Origin: Gamarada debralockiae
Taxonomy: Eukaryota > Ascomycota > Leotiomycetes > Helotiales > Hyphodiscaceae
Assembly: GCA_002803225.1 (NCBI GenBank)
Contig: NXFV01001911.1
Location: 83,522-147,521, forward strand
DNA length: 64,000 nt
Direction of reading: 5' to 3'
Shown one piece after another: positions 1 to 10,665 of this stretch; within the stretch, counting starts at the first letter, position 1; each line of letters begins with the position of its first letter. The notes beneath the pieces are model-generated. The model saw only the letters and a list, made by a program, of their open reading frames with translations. It made no database searches and was not told the origin of the DNA. Both the position numbers and the translations under genes were made by a program.

Positions 1-308
1 AGCAACATATCGTGCTGTTACTAGATTAATTCGCAAAGTGCCAGAGTAAAAGTCGGACGGTAAGTCTGGGATACATAGCCTCGTGAACCATTCCATTCAA
101 AATACAGATCGAGAATTGAACCGCATCGCTATGCAAAGCCTTTCCCGAACCACCATCAAACCACCGCAAGAGTATTAAGTAAGTATGCGACCAACTCCCC
201 GCCAATGCAATTCCGATCCCAAGTCCAGTCCTAAGTTCCTTCCACCACCTTCACCATTTCCTTTCAGATCTCCATTGAACCCATTCCTATATCCTCTAGG
301 CTGGAAGG

Positions 309-3300
309 CTAGAACCCAAAATTATCCAATAAAGAACTACTCTCAGGCTCCTCAAACACACTCGGAGGAGGCTGATGCATTCCACCATGCACTCCTCCCG
401 ACTTCATCTCCATTGGCACAATCGGCATTGGCAGATCCGCTACAACCAGCGAGCTGCGTCTGCGTAGCATTCGTCTCGGGTCCGCCTCCCCGCCGAGAGT
501 CTTGAAGACTGTTGGGGCGGGGAGCAGGAATTCCCAATTGCGGACTAGATCCAATGCAAGGAGATCACAGCCCATACGATCATACAGGCGGGCATTATGG
601 AGCACGAAAGCCCATTCCACCTTTGGTGTGACTTTGGATGCGCCGCGGAGAGTCTGGAGGGTCTTTTGACGGAGCTGAGAGTATAGCACTACAAGGGCGG
701 GGTCGTCTGTTAGGAAGAGCTTTGCTTGGAGATCTGGAGATTGGGGCGTTTCGAGGAGTGTGTAGATTGGCGACTGCGACAAAGTCAGTATAATTCACGG
801 AGAGGGGGAAAGGGGATGGGCTTACGACCAAAGCTCGCACGGCCATATCTCTTCTGTGCAGCATCCAGAACGCCCACGATGCCAACCATCGATTACCTTC
901 TTGAGCAGCTAGTGGCAGGACCTTTTCTTCAAGCAGCTCCTTCAGAATGGGCCCTCTTTCGCCTTCGTACACCCGTGTGACGGCTATTGCAAGTTGAAGG
1001 TCTTTGAGTTGATTCAATATGACATTAATAGCGTCTTTCAGACAGTCTGCCAGTAAGAAGAAGGCGGCAGCATACTCTGAACCATTCATTAGCAGATTTC
1101 GAGGATTACAGTCAGCGTACTCACCATGCCTGTGTTTCCCAAGTAGAGCATATGCGTTTTTCATCGCCGAAGTCTTCCATTTTGGATCGCTGAAGTTGTT
1201 AGATAGAAGCCTCATCGTCGCAGATTGCTCTTTGTTCCAAGCAGCCATGCGCCATAAGCCCTGAAGTACAGCTTTTTTCTTCAATGCAAGATAAAATAGA
1301 CTGCAGTCTATTGGGTTCTTCATGTCGCTCTTGGTGTACTCATTCCGGGCAATAACCTCGAATTGAGCTTTCTGTTCCTGGGTTAGTAGTATTCAACAAG
1401 TCAGAACGAGTATTCCACATACCAAAGCATTATGATCCGTCATCCACATAAACATGCCGCTCTCCCGAGCGTGTTCCCACAGCATTTTACCATGGAATTG
1501 ATGTGATACCATATCTACTAAGATATCCTGGCTGTTACTGTGGTAAGCCCAATTGATCTCTCTCCAGGACAGAAAAATCTCATTCGTTCGACCTCGGCGA
1601 AGGGCATGCTGACGGAAGAAGAGCATGAACCTCGCCGCATTGTCGTCCATGGACCGGCGCTGCTTCTCTACGATCGCCACGCACTCCACGATATCAGCTA
1701 AATGAATCTGCTCCTGTCGAGAGAGATGTGGCAATGCGACTTTGGTGAGTTTCTCATTGATTGCAGATGCCACGCTCTCGGTCACGGTTTCGACCTCTTC
1801 GTCGTCATCAGAGAAGTTGCCAAAGGACCTTGTCACTTTGGAAGCTGAGATCGTAGAAGATGTGATCTGTAAAAATCAGTTTCTTCAATGGAAATTTGCA
1901 GTGCAAGTCTTACATCATTGGAGGTGTAGAATTCCTCCAGATCCATACCGAGATGATTATCGATGTAATCACCTTCCACATAATATTTCAGCATTTTATG
2001 CAAGGCCAAAAGCACGCGCTGAACCACAGCACTTTTGCCGGAGAGTGTACACTGGCCGAGAAACTGAGGATGATACACTGGCAATGGTCCATTGAGTCGA
2101 GTTACCACCTCGAAGAGATCCCAGGCCTTCTTCCGATGAGGGAGCCCAAGGTTGGCCACCACAGGAGCAGATTGATCGACTGACTTGTCATAGACAAAGA
2201 GTTGGTTTCCGGCCCCGATGATGAGATTTCCTCCTCCCAACCACGTCGAATCGCCAATTGGGTGTGGTGTAATATCACGAATGTTGAACTCCTGGATCGC
2301 GGCCCACGCAGGGCCTTTGTTGAGATAATCATAACGCATCTGGGCGAGCAAGATGACTCGATATCGAAATCCGACAGCAAGAATAGACTGGTCATCGGGA
2401 GTTGAAGTCCAATCTAAGTCTTGAATCGTGTCTTGCGCCTCATAGATTTCAGAAAACTCAAGTTGCGCCCCTCTCACATCCCATATAGTCAATTCAGACC
2501 TACTGGAATCCACCACAGCAGCCTTCCGTATAGAACTACCACTGGCTAGCGAGATGTTACAAATCCCGGTGTCAACATGGCAAGTTTGTAGCCAATCCAC
2601 CCTTTCAGCCTCAAGATCAACCTTGGCTGTCCAGGACCTCAGGACACCCGAGCATGTGTAGGAAATGGCAATATCCCTTGCAAATGTGTCCAGGAACCCT
2701 GAAATCACTGGCGGAGATCCTGCTGGGTCTACAGGTAGCACGTAAGCCAGATCGTCAGATCCGCCCAGGTCAAAGGTGCAGAACTCGCGAATTGAGCATT
2801 CGGCATGACCATCCATTTCCCATATGCTGGCTCTCCTTGAAGGCAAAGTGACGGCCCAAGCGATGCCCTTCATTTTCGAAGTGATTGTTGCAACATGCGC
2901 AACCGGGCCCTCCTTTGTCTCTTCCGGTAGCATAAGGATGCAGAGAGGCTTGCCCTCAATTGAGTATTCGCAGCTCGCAAGAAAAATAGCCTTGTGGGGT
3001 CGGGTATCCCACAATGAGATTCTACCATAATGCAGATATATGACGAACTTGCCTTTCCTCAAGACACATATTCTGTGGATGTATTCTTGCTCGGTGATAA
3101 TGCTTTGGCGATTTATTGACGTGCCTCCTTCGAGATCCATATGTCTCCACACAATACCTTCATTGCCGTCTGTTCGTGATACGACTGCTCGTCCACTGAC
3201 GTTACGGACAATTTTCTTTATGGTTGAAGAATGCCCCGTCCATGTGGCCTTGGACACAAACCTGTCCGACCGCGGTGATGGGTCAAATAAATTAGCCACA

Positions 3301-4786
3301 TCGCTCTCGAAGACACCTATTGTGCCGTCGAAGTAATGAACCAAAAGGTTTAGCCCCCCTCCTGATTTATTGGAGTAGTTGTAGAATTGAACATAGCACG
3401 AATCGTCTTCAAGCCCCTCTGGCAGGCCAAGATCCAGGCCATCCACATGAGCAACATTGAATATGTTCGTTGTTTGCCGTGCTTTGTGGCCCACATTCTC
3501 TAATCCCCACGCAGACATATGGCCCAGTTCGTCAAGGACAATGCAAATTTCCGGACTCCGATTTGCAACCTCAATCAGGTGCGAAAGAGCATGATCTTCC
3601 CCATCTTTCCCCGATGCTCTGGCTTGAACAGCATGCTCCGTAGCCCACGTGAAGTCGCGGCCATCAACAATAAAAGCAAAGCGCATGTTCGAAGATTCGG
3701 CAAACGAGAGCCTTCGAGGCTTTATCGACTCCTTAAGATCGATCTGTGCCCAAAGCTGCAAAATCTGGAGGCTATGAGCATCCGTTGCAGCCCATATGCG
3801 CACCACATTATCCGAGCAGATGGTATATAGTACATTATCCATTGTCTGTTCCACATGGTATGGTCTGCGCCAGTGCATGTTTGTAACGGTCGCGGGATGA
3901 GGCAGGTAACTGAAATCGAAGCGCGTATCGTCTGACCCAAATGACAACCGTCTCCATATCTTCACAAGTCTGTCATATTTCCCGGTCAAAGCAATATAAG
4001 CCGAGTCGTAGGAGAAGTTGGCGAACTTCACGGTATTGGCTAGCTGTGTCTTCCAGATCGTGGCGGGAGTGTCGTGTGTAGAGTACAAAGTGAGCCAGGC
4101 GCCCCCAACCAACAGCTCCTCCGCCATGCCCCATGATAGAGTTGTCGCAGAATCTTTGGTGGCTTCGTCGAGTTGGAAACTGTGTTGTAGAGACCACTGT
4201 ATCCTGATCAGCCTTTGTCCTACTTAAAACCCACCGAGTTCCTCCCAAGATACCTTTAACGCGTCCTCGCCCTGACCGTACGGCTTATAGACTCGAATAT
4301 TTGATCCAGTACATGTTGCTATCTTGCCAGAAGTCTCGTCAATAGCAATGGCCTCAAGATGGTCGTCGTCGTCATCGTAGATCGTTTGCAGTATGGCATC
4401 TGCGTCCGTAAGAATAACGAATGCATTCCCAGTGATGTATGCCTAGGTCCAAACAAGTCAGCAAAGGAGCTAGACGTAAAATTAATGGTGCGTTGATGCC
4501 AGCTCACAATAAGTCTCCTGCTGTTCCAGTACCCCGTACAGACGGCTTGGAGCTTAGCCCGTGGCTTTCCAGGAAGCACTGCTCGCATGCTATCGATTTG
4601 GGCGCATCGCAGAGCTTTATTCTTGGGTATCTCAACAGGAGGTAGATCTTCCAAAGAAAACTGTTCTTTTTTCAAGATTGCAGAGTCGTGTTTCTCACGG
4701 TCGGGTAGCTCTAGGCATTTTCGTGGTGGGATGACCTTAACGGTGCTCTGGCCTTGGAGCTTGGCTGGTGTTACGCGTCGAGACAT
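309..4786 (-). CDS. RAV1: Rav1-like subunit of the RAVE complex (V-ATPase assembly regulator)
   Basis: In yeast, Rav1 with Rav2 and Skp1 forms RAVE, which reassembles the V1 and V0 sectors of the vacuolar H+-ATPase; the animal relatives are DMXL1/2. I join six exons: 4786-4508, 4442-4254, 4196-1914, 1866-1423, 1377-826 and 773-309, giving about 1403 residues, close to the usual size. The start is the first ATG (MSRRVTPAKL); the reading frame upstream opens only with GTG. The N-terminal half has degenerate WD-type repeats, for example a segment ending LVKIWRR. The C-terminal part carries the Rav1 signature region rich in Trp and His (SWREINWAYHS, GLWRMAAWNKEQ, ASWAFWMLHRRDMA). All introns are 48-66 nt with GT-AG ends and keep frame. 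The tail after about residue 1300 is low in conservation. Family identity is strong; the exact exon borders are my inference. Confidence 0.9.
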
Positions 4787-5100
4787 TGAACCACGAGGTC
4801 CGACTATCACAGAACATTACAGGCAATTCGAAGCACTTCACACAGCATATTTACACTTCACATTCACTTCAATCTACATCTTCATTCTGGGGTCAAGTAA
4901 CGTAATGTAAAAGGCAGAACGATAAGCTCTCCTTATCATGAACATCATCAACATTGCATGCTACTCCTAATTCGCTAAACAAAACGCCTTCCCATGCATC
5001 CTCCTGCCGTGGGGTATAATTATCCAATCAAAATATTTCATGGACAGAACGCGGTGCTCCCGTACTCCACGAACCATACCCCCAAATCCCAATGCAATAC
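4787..5100. other. Intergenic, RAV1 5' side and SFI1 3' side
   Basis: A stretch of 314 bases between the RAV1 start and the SFI1 stop, both on the minus strand. It should hold the RAV1 promoter and 5' leader and the SFI1 3' end. I see no further gene or clear motif. Confidence 0.5.
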
Positions 5101-8100
5101 TCACGGTTTTCCCCAATCATCAATCGTACTTCTATTAGTGATGTCTGGAAATCCCCCTTCCATGCCCAGTGTACTTCTCCTAGGTCCTTTTCGTAGAGAT
5201 GGTAGTAATCCGCCTGAATATTGTGCTCGGAGATGTCGTTCGAAGGGAGTTGACAAGGGAGCTCTTGGGGTGGTTGACGAGAATCTTGCAGCTGCAGCTG
5301 CTACTCTTTCTGTCCTCTTGGACGGTGTGGCCAAGTACCCAGGAACTGGGGTAGAAGTAATAGGTTCATCGAGTCCTTTAGCCCATTCATCGCCTTCCCC
5401 TTCATCTCCAAAGTCCGGCCAAGCTTCAGTTCTTGCTGTGACTCCCATCTGACTAGATCCACCTCCTTCCAAGACGTCAACACGTTTGACAGGCCTTCTT
5501 TCGGCAGCTTTTTGGTGCCAGTAATTGAACATCTTTCTGAACGTCCTCTTGGCATTCTTCTCCTGAACCTCAGCCGCCTGAATAGATCGACCTCGCAACT
5601 GAAGCACGACAAGTCTCCATTTCTTAATGGCCCGACTTTGTTGCCGCTCTTGGAAATTGATGATAGCCTCCACTTTTAAATCCTGGAAGGCAATCGAACG
5701 ATCTCTCCAAACTTCGAAGTGCTTCCTCAACACTCTTTCCCGCCAGATCATTTCCATCTCACCTAGCTCTTCTGCACGAGCACGCCAACGATCAAAGATG
5801 TTCATGCCCATGATGACATTCTTATTCTGGCCCATATCCTGCGCTTGCGCTTGCATGTCAAGTATTTGCTGAGCCTTGGAACGCCATCCAAGCAATATGC
5901 CTCTGGCCAGGTTCCTCTTGGTCGTACGGCGGACCTGAGCATATGAAGCCTTTCGCTTTTCACGCTTGGAGGCATCTGTCGAAGCTTTCCAACGTTTAAG
6001 AGTCTTGGAGGTAAGGAAGTAGAATTCGCCATCTCGCGACCACTGCCGTAGTTGCCGGAGATGTTGGGCTTTCTCTGTCCACTTCGAAATGACTCCCTGT
6101 AAAAGGCGCGAGGCATAGAAGTCTGTTGCATCAGCGTCAAGTTGCTGCTGGAATTGCGAGCGCGAAGACCAGCGCCTCACCACGAGCTCTTGAGTTTTCT
6201 GAACGGCGAATTGCTGAGCCAGATCTTCTTGGTCCCATCTCTGGTATTTTGATTCCAGTGCTCGTCTTACCCAGTGGTGCAAGATGTTGTGTAATACGTT
6301 CCGGTTTAGACGGCGCTTTGCCGTTGATGCTCTCTGAGCAAGCATCCATTTATAGATGGAGTCCAAGATGACCCGCTCGTCAACATGAGCACGTATTATT
6401 TGAAGTCGGTATTTATGGCGCCAATTGGTCCAAGCTTCACGAAGCATACGCATACGATCAATTGCAGCGGCTTGCTTCTCCTGACGCGTACGGTGCAGCC
6501 AGATTGCGAAGGTATCACGGAGTAGTCGGGCAGCTACGTCTGTCTGCAGAGTCTTCTTCGCCGGAATGACTTTTGTCTCGCCCCGCCATTTCCTGATCGC
6601 ACCGAAACAGAGGCATGCCTGACGGAAGGTCACCGCTTGCTGGTCTTGTCTGATATGCTCATCTATCTTGGCTCTCCAGATTCGCCAGGTATTCCACGCG
6701 AGCTGCAGACGCCTTTCCTCCTCGGCAGTTCGGTGACCCTCCAAAGCATTCCGGGCTGCGAGGTTCCAGAGAGAGAAAGTCCTTTGTTTCAACCCTTCAG
6801 CCCACCATGTATTGGCTTTGATGTCCCAAACCTTCCGAACCCATTGCTTGATGATCTTTTCAACCAAGTTGCCCTCATATTTCTGCACAGCTGTTGCATC
6901 CTGACTGGAAATAACGTTATGTTGTCGTTGCCATACACCGAAGAACTTCTTGAGAACTTGTCTCCGCACTTTGAGCTCGTTGACAGCCGTAATATCTCGC
7001 CAAGCATTGAACGTTCGGGTCCTCAGAATATGTCTTCGAGCGGCTTGAGTCCGCTCGGCTTCTTCGTACGCACACGTATGCCAATGCGTGAATGATTTGT
7101 GTAGAAGATACAGATCTCTTGCTCGCACCGAACGTCGTTCGAGATGAGCAAAGAATCGCTCCGTCTCTGCAATGCTTCGCTTCTCTAGAAAGCGACTATG
7201 CCAGGTCTCCAGTGCTTGGCTTAGCAGGGCCTTCTTGTCGTGGTGTAACGCTATCAAGTCGAGGTTGGCATTGTCTTCTCGTAGCTGCAATGCCTGGTCT
7301 CGCCACGCTCGCAATTGACGTCTAGCTAAGAAGCTGAGGTGATGCTGCAGTATGACTTCTGCTTTTATCTGCATCAGGCCGCTAGATGGCTTACTGGACA
7401 TCTGGTCCTGGGGAAAGTTTATAGAATCTGACATATCCGGCTCATGGGCCGATGTAACTGCGGTGATCTCGCTCTCCGCATGGTATTCGTCTGAGGTAGG
7501 ATTTGAAGTGGTAGTCGTCGGAGCAGGGCGTCCAGGTGCTAAAGAGAGCGACCGTCGATGAATTCGCATGCCAGCCTGTGTTGAAATGGATCTTCCGCGC
7601 TCTCTGCCCGGCGACGCTGGCTTAGCATTCAGCCAGGCTCCGACATTGCTCCCTGGTTGGTTCTGAACCTCATTTAAGAATTGACCCGATGGTTGCTGCT
7701 GCAGAAGTAGTTCTCGCAGGATACCCTGGCGGTCTTGAATTGGGAGAGGTTTGGCTTTGTTAAGAGAGGAGTAAGAATTGCGCCTTTGTCCGGGTTTCGC
7801 TGGGGTTTCGATTCCAAGGTTCCAGGCCGAGTCCGAATTGCGTCTTGCTCTACCTCGGGAAGGAAAATTCTCATCTTGTGGTATTGCGGCAGCTTCCGTG
7901 TTCTCGAGGTCTGTCTGCCCATTCTCATGCTCGCTGTCCAAATCCTGGTCCTGCTCATCGAACTCAATTTCAATGCCCATTCGCGACAGTATCTCTTCGA
8001 ATTTCTCGTACAGTGTTCCCTCACCACGCAGACCTCCAATTTTGAACAGAATCCGGGCATAGCGGCTGTCATGATCGGCATTGATTCCGATTCTAGGAAG

Positions 8101-8292
8101 GATATCATAGTATGCGCTGAACAACGCGTTCGTTGGGAGGCGTTCGCGCTCGGGGAGATTGGGTAGAAGCTCCTGCGCAAGGACAATGATGTCATGTAAG
8201 AGAGCGACATCTTCGTTCGTGTAGAATGGCTCAACATTGCCTGCGTTGTTGTTTCCTGCATCTTGCGGCGGGCTTCTCCTTCCTGACGACAT
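5101..8292 (-). CDS. SFI1: Sfi1-like spindle pole body half-bridge protein
   Basis: Sfi1 forms the centrin-binding filament of the half-bridge and drives spindle pole body duplication. This single-exon gene encodes 1063 residues. From about residue 325 to 975 I count at least 21 spaced repeats built around a tryptophan, for example LRAWRDQAL, ALETWHSRF, FFGVWQRQH, AWTNWRHKYR, ILLGWRSKA, HFEVWRDRS and MFNYWHQKA. These are the centrin (Cdc31)-binding repeats of the Sfi1 family. The N-terminal 300 residues are polar and serine-rich after a short conserved helical region (ALLHDIIVLAQELLPNLPE). The C-terminal 90 residues contain several SP/TP sites (TSTPVPG, STTPRAPLSTP), and phosphorylation of the C-terminus by Cdk1 is known to license yeast Sfi1. 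The start is a true ATG (MSSGRRSPP). The family call rests on the repeat pattern, not on an alignment. Confidence 0.9.
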   Translation of the reverse strand: MSSGRRSPPQDAGNNNAGNVEPFYTNEDVALLHDIIVLAQELLPNLPERERLPTNALFSAYYDILPRIGINADHDSRYARILFKIGGLRGEGTLYEKFEEILSRMGIEIEFDEQDQDLDSEHENGQTDLENTEAAAIPQDENFPSRGRARRNSDSAWNLGIETPAKPGQRRNSYSSLNKAKPLPIQDRQGILRELLLQQQPSGQFLNEVQNQPGSNVGAWLNAKPASPGRERGRSISTQAGMRIHRRSLSLAPGRPAPTTTTSNPTSDEYHAESEITAVTSAHEPDMSDSINFPQDQMSSKPSSGLMQIKAEVILQHHLSFLARRQLRAWRDQALQLREDNANLDLIALHHDKKALLSQALETWHSRFLEKRSIAETERFFAHLERRSVRARDLYLLHKSFTHWHTCAYEEAERTQAARRHILRTRTFNAWRDITAVNELKVRRQVLKKFFGVWQRQHNVISSQDATAVQKYEGNLVEKIIKQWVRKVWDIKANTWWAEGLKQRTFSLWNLAARNALEGHRTAEEERRLQLAWNTWRIWRAKIDEHIRQDQQAVTFRQACLCFGAIRKWRGETKVIPAKKTLQTDVAARLLRDTFAIWLHRTRQEKQAAAIDRMRMLREAWTNWRHKYRLQIIRAHVDERVILDSIYKWMLAQRASTAKRRLNRNVLHNILHHWVRRALESKYQRWDQEDLAQQFAVQKTQELVVRRWSSRSQFQQQLDADATDFYASRLLQGVISKWTEKAQHLRQLRQWSRDGEFYFLTSKTLKRWKASTDASKREKRKASYAQVRRTTKRNLARGILLGWRSKAQQILDMQAQAQDMGQNKNVIMGMNIFDRWRARAEELGEMEMIWRERVLRKHFEVWRDRSIAFQDLKVEAIINFQERQQSRAIKKWRLVVLQLRGRSIQAAEVQEKNAKRTFRKMFNYWHQKAAERRPVKRVDVLEGGGSSQMGVTARTEAWPDFGDEGEGDEWAKGLDEPITSTPVPGYLATPSKRTERVAAAAARFSSTTPRAPLSTPFERHLRAQYSGGLLPSLRKGPRRSTLGMEGGFPDITNRSTIDDWGKP

Positions 8293-8773
8293 GGGCGCCT
8301 AGAAGTCATAAGGCGGGTTGTCGTGATATTTCTGGCGCAGACGATATCGCATGATGACGACACATTAAAAATGCTAATCAAAAATGCAATTCGCAAGGTG
8401 AGTTAAAGCGCGCTTGGGATTTCATGATCTCTTCGAGTCGCAGGGCGTTTCTTTTTCTACGCGACTCGGACGCGCTGGCATTTCGCTCGCGGAGCCCAGG
8501 CCCAATCAGCGCTAGCGAAATATCATCTCTTCAAGGACCCTATTTACCACCCCACCTCTTGTTTACATTGAACAGCCAAAAACCTCGAAAGTCACTCATA
8601 CGGCACTATTGATGATCCTCAATCTTGATGATATGCTAGGAACGCCTGAACTAATTACAATACAGTGGTCGCTGTCCTCGAATCCCAAACCGCAATGCCC
8701 AAAACTCCTATAATGCAGGTCATACTATCCAGTGGTCCCTCAATCCGTTTCTCCATGTCCTTCACCGAACCAT
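8293..8773. other. Intergenic, SFI1 promoter side and hymA 3' end
   Basis: A stretch of 481 bases between the SFI1 start and the hymA stop, both on the minus strand. Short open frames here have no family resemblance. It presumably holds the SFI1 promoter and the hymA terminator. I see no other feature. Confidence 0.5.
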
Positions 8774-10068
8774 CTAACGTGATTGCGAACCCAGAAGAGC
8801 AGGCTTCTGTGTCGGCTCCACAGGCGTAGGCGGCATATTCTTGATCTGCTTGATCAGAAACTCCCTCTCATCAATGAACTGCTCATCCTCTGTCCGATCC
8901 TCCAAGAAATGTTTCAAAAACGTCAAGAGCCTTTCTCGGTTGATCAATAATATCTTCTGCACTGCGATCGATTTGTGTGGGTTCGCAACGAAGACTTTAA
9001 AAACGTGGAATCCTTCGTACTGCACCATCTTTCGCTCGTCTCGAAGCAGGTTCATGCATATCTTCAGATGCTCGCCTCGATCTACGTAGGCTGTCATCAC
9101 AACGTAATTCGCTCTATCCAAGAGTATTTCACCTAGGAGTTTTATAGATTGTCGCTTTGTGACGTAGCTTTCTGACTTGACGAGTATGTTGTTGTATTTG
9201 TCGAAGAAGAGATCGAAGTTCGTGGCGAGGTATTGAGCCACGATTTGCTTGTGCTTGGTCAAAAGCTCCTATCCACATATTAGCTACGCTTATTCTAACA
9301 AACGGCGAGAACTTGCTCTAAAAGTTGTGAATGCATCTGCCCCCACTTCAAAAGATCCTTGATCAATCCAATTGAAGAACTTCCAGAACACGCCCTTCCC
9401 ACTCTGTTTTGCTTCCGGTTGTATACCCGTTAGGCCCTTGGAGTCGAGAGTATTCTCATTCGGATCGTGATACAATATTATAGCGGCAGCCGCGTCGCTC
9501 TTTAGGACTTCCCTGAGCACAGTACCGGCAGGTGTCGCGCTCTCTTTATGGTCGTATCCATTGCACAGTTCCACAAGAACTTCTGGTCGGTTGTTGATCA
9601 CGTAGCTGAGGGCTATAGGTTCGCTTTTTGAAGATGCAGTAGGCGGTCGGAATCGTAAGACATAGGAGAATATGACTTGCGCATCTTTTCTGGATTCGAA
9701 TGGTAGTCGGTATAGATTTACGGCGAGGAGGTATAGTAGGTCTTCTTGGATCATTCCCGTCACCAGCTGGTAGACCTGTTCTGGACTGCTCTCGGTTTCT
9801 GTTACATACTATTAGAATCGCTGGCACCAGGAGCTGGAAGATAGATCGAGCTTGCCTTGAGTTCCTTGTAGGACGAACTTCATTTGACCCAGTGTCTTTG
9901 CCAGCTCTTCGGCCTATTTTTCTAGTCAGCCCCTGTGCCTTCTATGGTCGGAGATTTGCGCACCTTTACAGCTCCCCCAGGTCCATCAAGCTTCGAGATC
10001 TGCTCCTTCGCCTGCTTTGGCAGATCCACGGTATTCGTCCGCGGCCTCCTTCCAAATAGAAACGACAT
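8774..10068 (-). CDS. hymA: Mo25/Cab39-like scaffold, conidiophore development protein HymA
   Basis: Mo25 proteins are armadillo-type scaffolds that activate germinal-centre kinases of the MOR/RAM network. In Aspergillus the orthologue HymA is needed for conidiophore development. Exons are 10068-9964, 9913-9856, 9798-9317 and 9268-8774, giving 379 residues, about the usual fungal length. The N-terminus begins MSFLFGRRPRTNTVDLPKQ, and conserved segments follow: QMKFVLQGTQ, DLLYLLAVNLYRLPFESRKD, GSFEVGADAFTTFRELLTKHK and EGFHVFKVFVANP. Introns 2 and 3 begin with GC instead of GT; only GC donors keep the conserved reading frame at both places. The gene is divergent from the PRMT3-like gene across about 600 bases. 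Identity is very secure. Confidence 0.95.
9269..9316 (-). other. GC-AG intron 3 of hymA
   Basis: This 48-nt intron starts GCAAGT, the usual consensus of GC donors, and ends TAG on the minus strand. Splicing joins FTTFR to ELLTKHKQ, as expected for Mo25. The nearest GT donor puts the downstream exon out of frame. Confidence 0.8.
9799..9855 (-). other. GC-AG intron 2 of hymA
   Basis: This 57-nt intron starts GCAAGC and ends CAG on the minus strand. The exon before ends in CAAG and the next starts AAACCGAG, so splicing gives the family-consistent TQETESSPEQVY. No GT donor nearby restores the frame. Confidence 0.8.
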
Positions 10069-10665
10069 CTTCGCGGCGCTCGTACCCCAAACGTTTATGG
10101 GAGCGCGATCGCTGCAGTTTCGATTGGCATTCGTCGAGCATTTATGAAGATGGAATGAAATCGGTCATAGAGATAGAGACGAGGTTGGACAATATCCTGA
10201 TACGCCCAAATCGTTCTCAAATCTTCATGGCGAGAGTTTAAGTTGTTCTCAAAGTCCGTGACCCTTCAATGTTTTGGTTCAGCAGACGCTCTGGCCAGCC
10301 TGGCGCTCGATAGCAACCACTCGAGACAACCTTTTCCGCCCCCAGCAAGTTTTACTTTTGGCCGCCAAAACTTTGCTGGGAGGTGTTCGTCTGTTTTATG
10401 TTTGACTTCACCGTTCAGATCCAACTCTCAAACCTCTAAGACTTCAAAAATAGTCAAAGCCTCTTGAATTCATGATGCAGTTTGGGGTTTCTTATCGCAC
10501 ATGATAGGTCCTCACCGCCTAAAAGTCCCGGCAGAAAAGATATAAACTTCTTTTGCGCATAAACTTCCCCACAGTGCCAGCTCACTCGTCAACATTTTGT
10601 AAACAAAGCAAATTTGCTTCTTAAAGCCGTGTTGCTCCGTCGTTCGAAAATCTGTACCCATCAAA
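10069..10665. promoter_or_regulatory. Divergent promoter region of hymA and the PRMT3-like gene
   Basis: A stretch of 597 bases between two outward-facing starts. It must contain both promoters and 5' leaders. I see no conserved element I can name and no coding signal. Confidence 0.5.
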
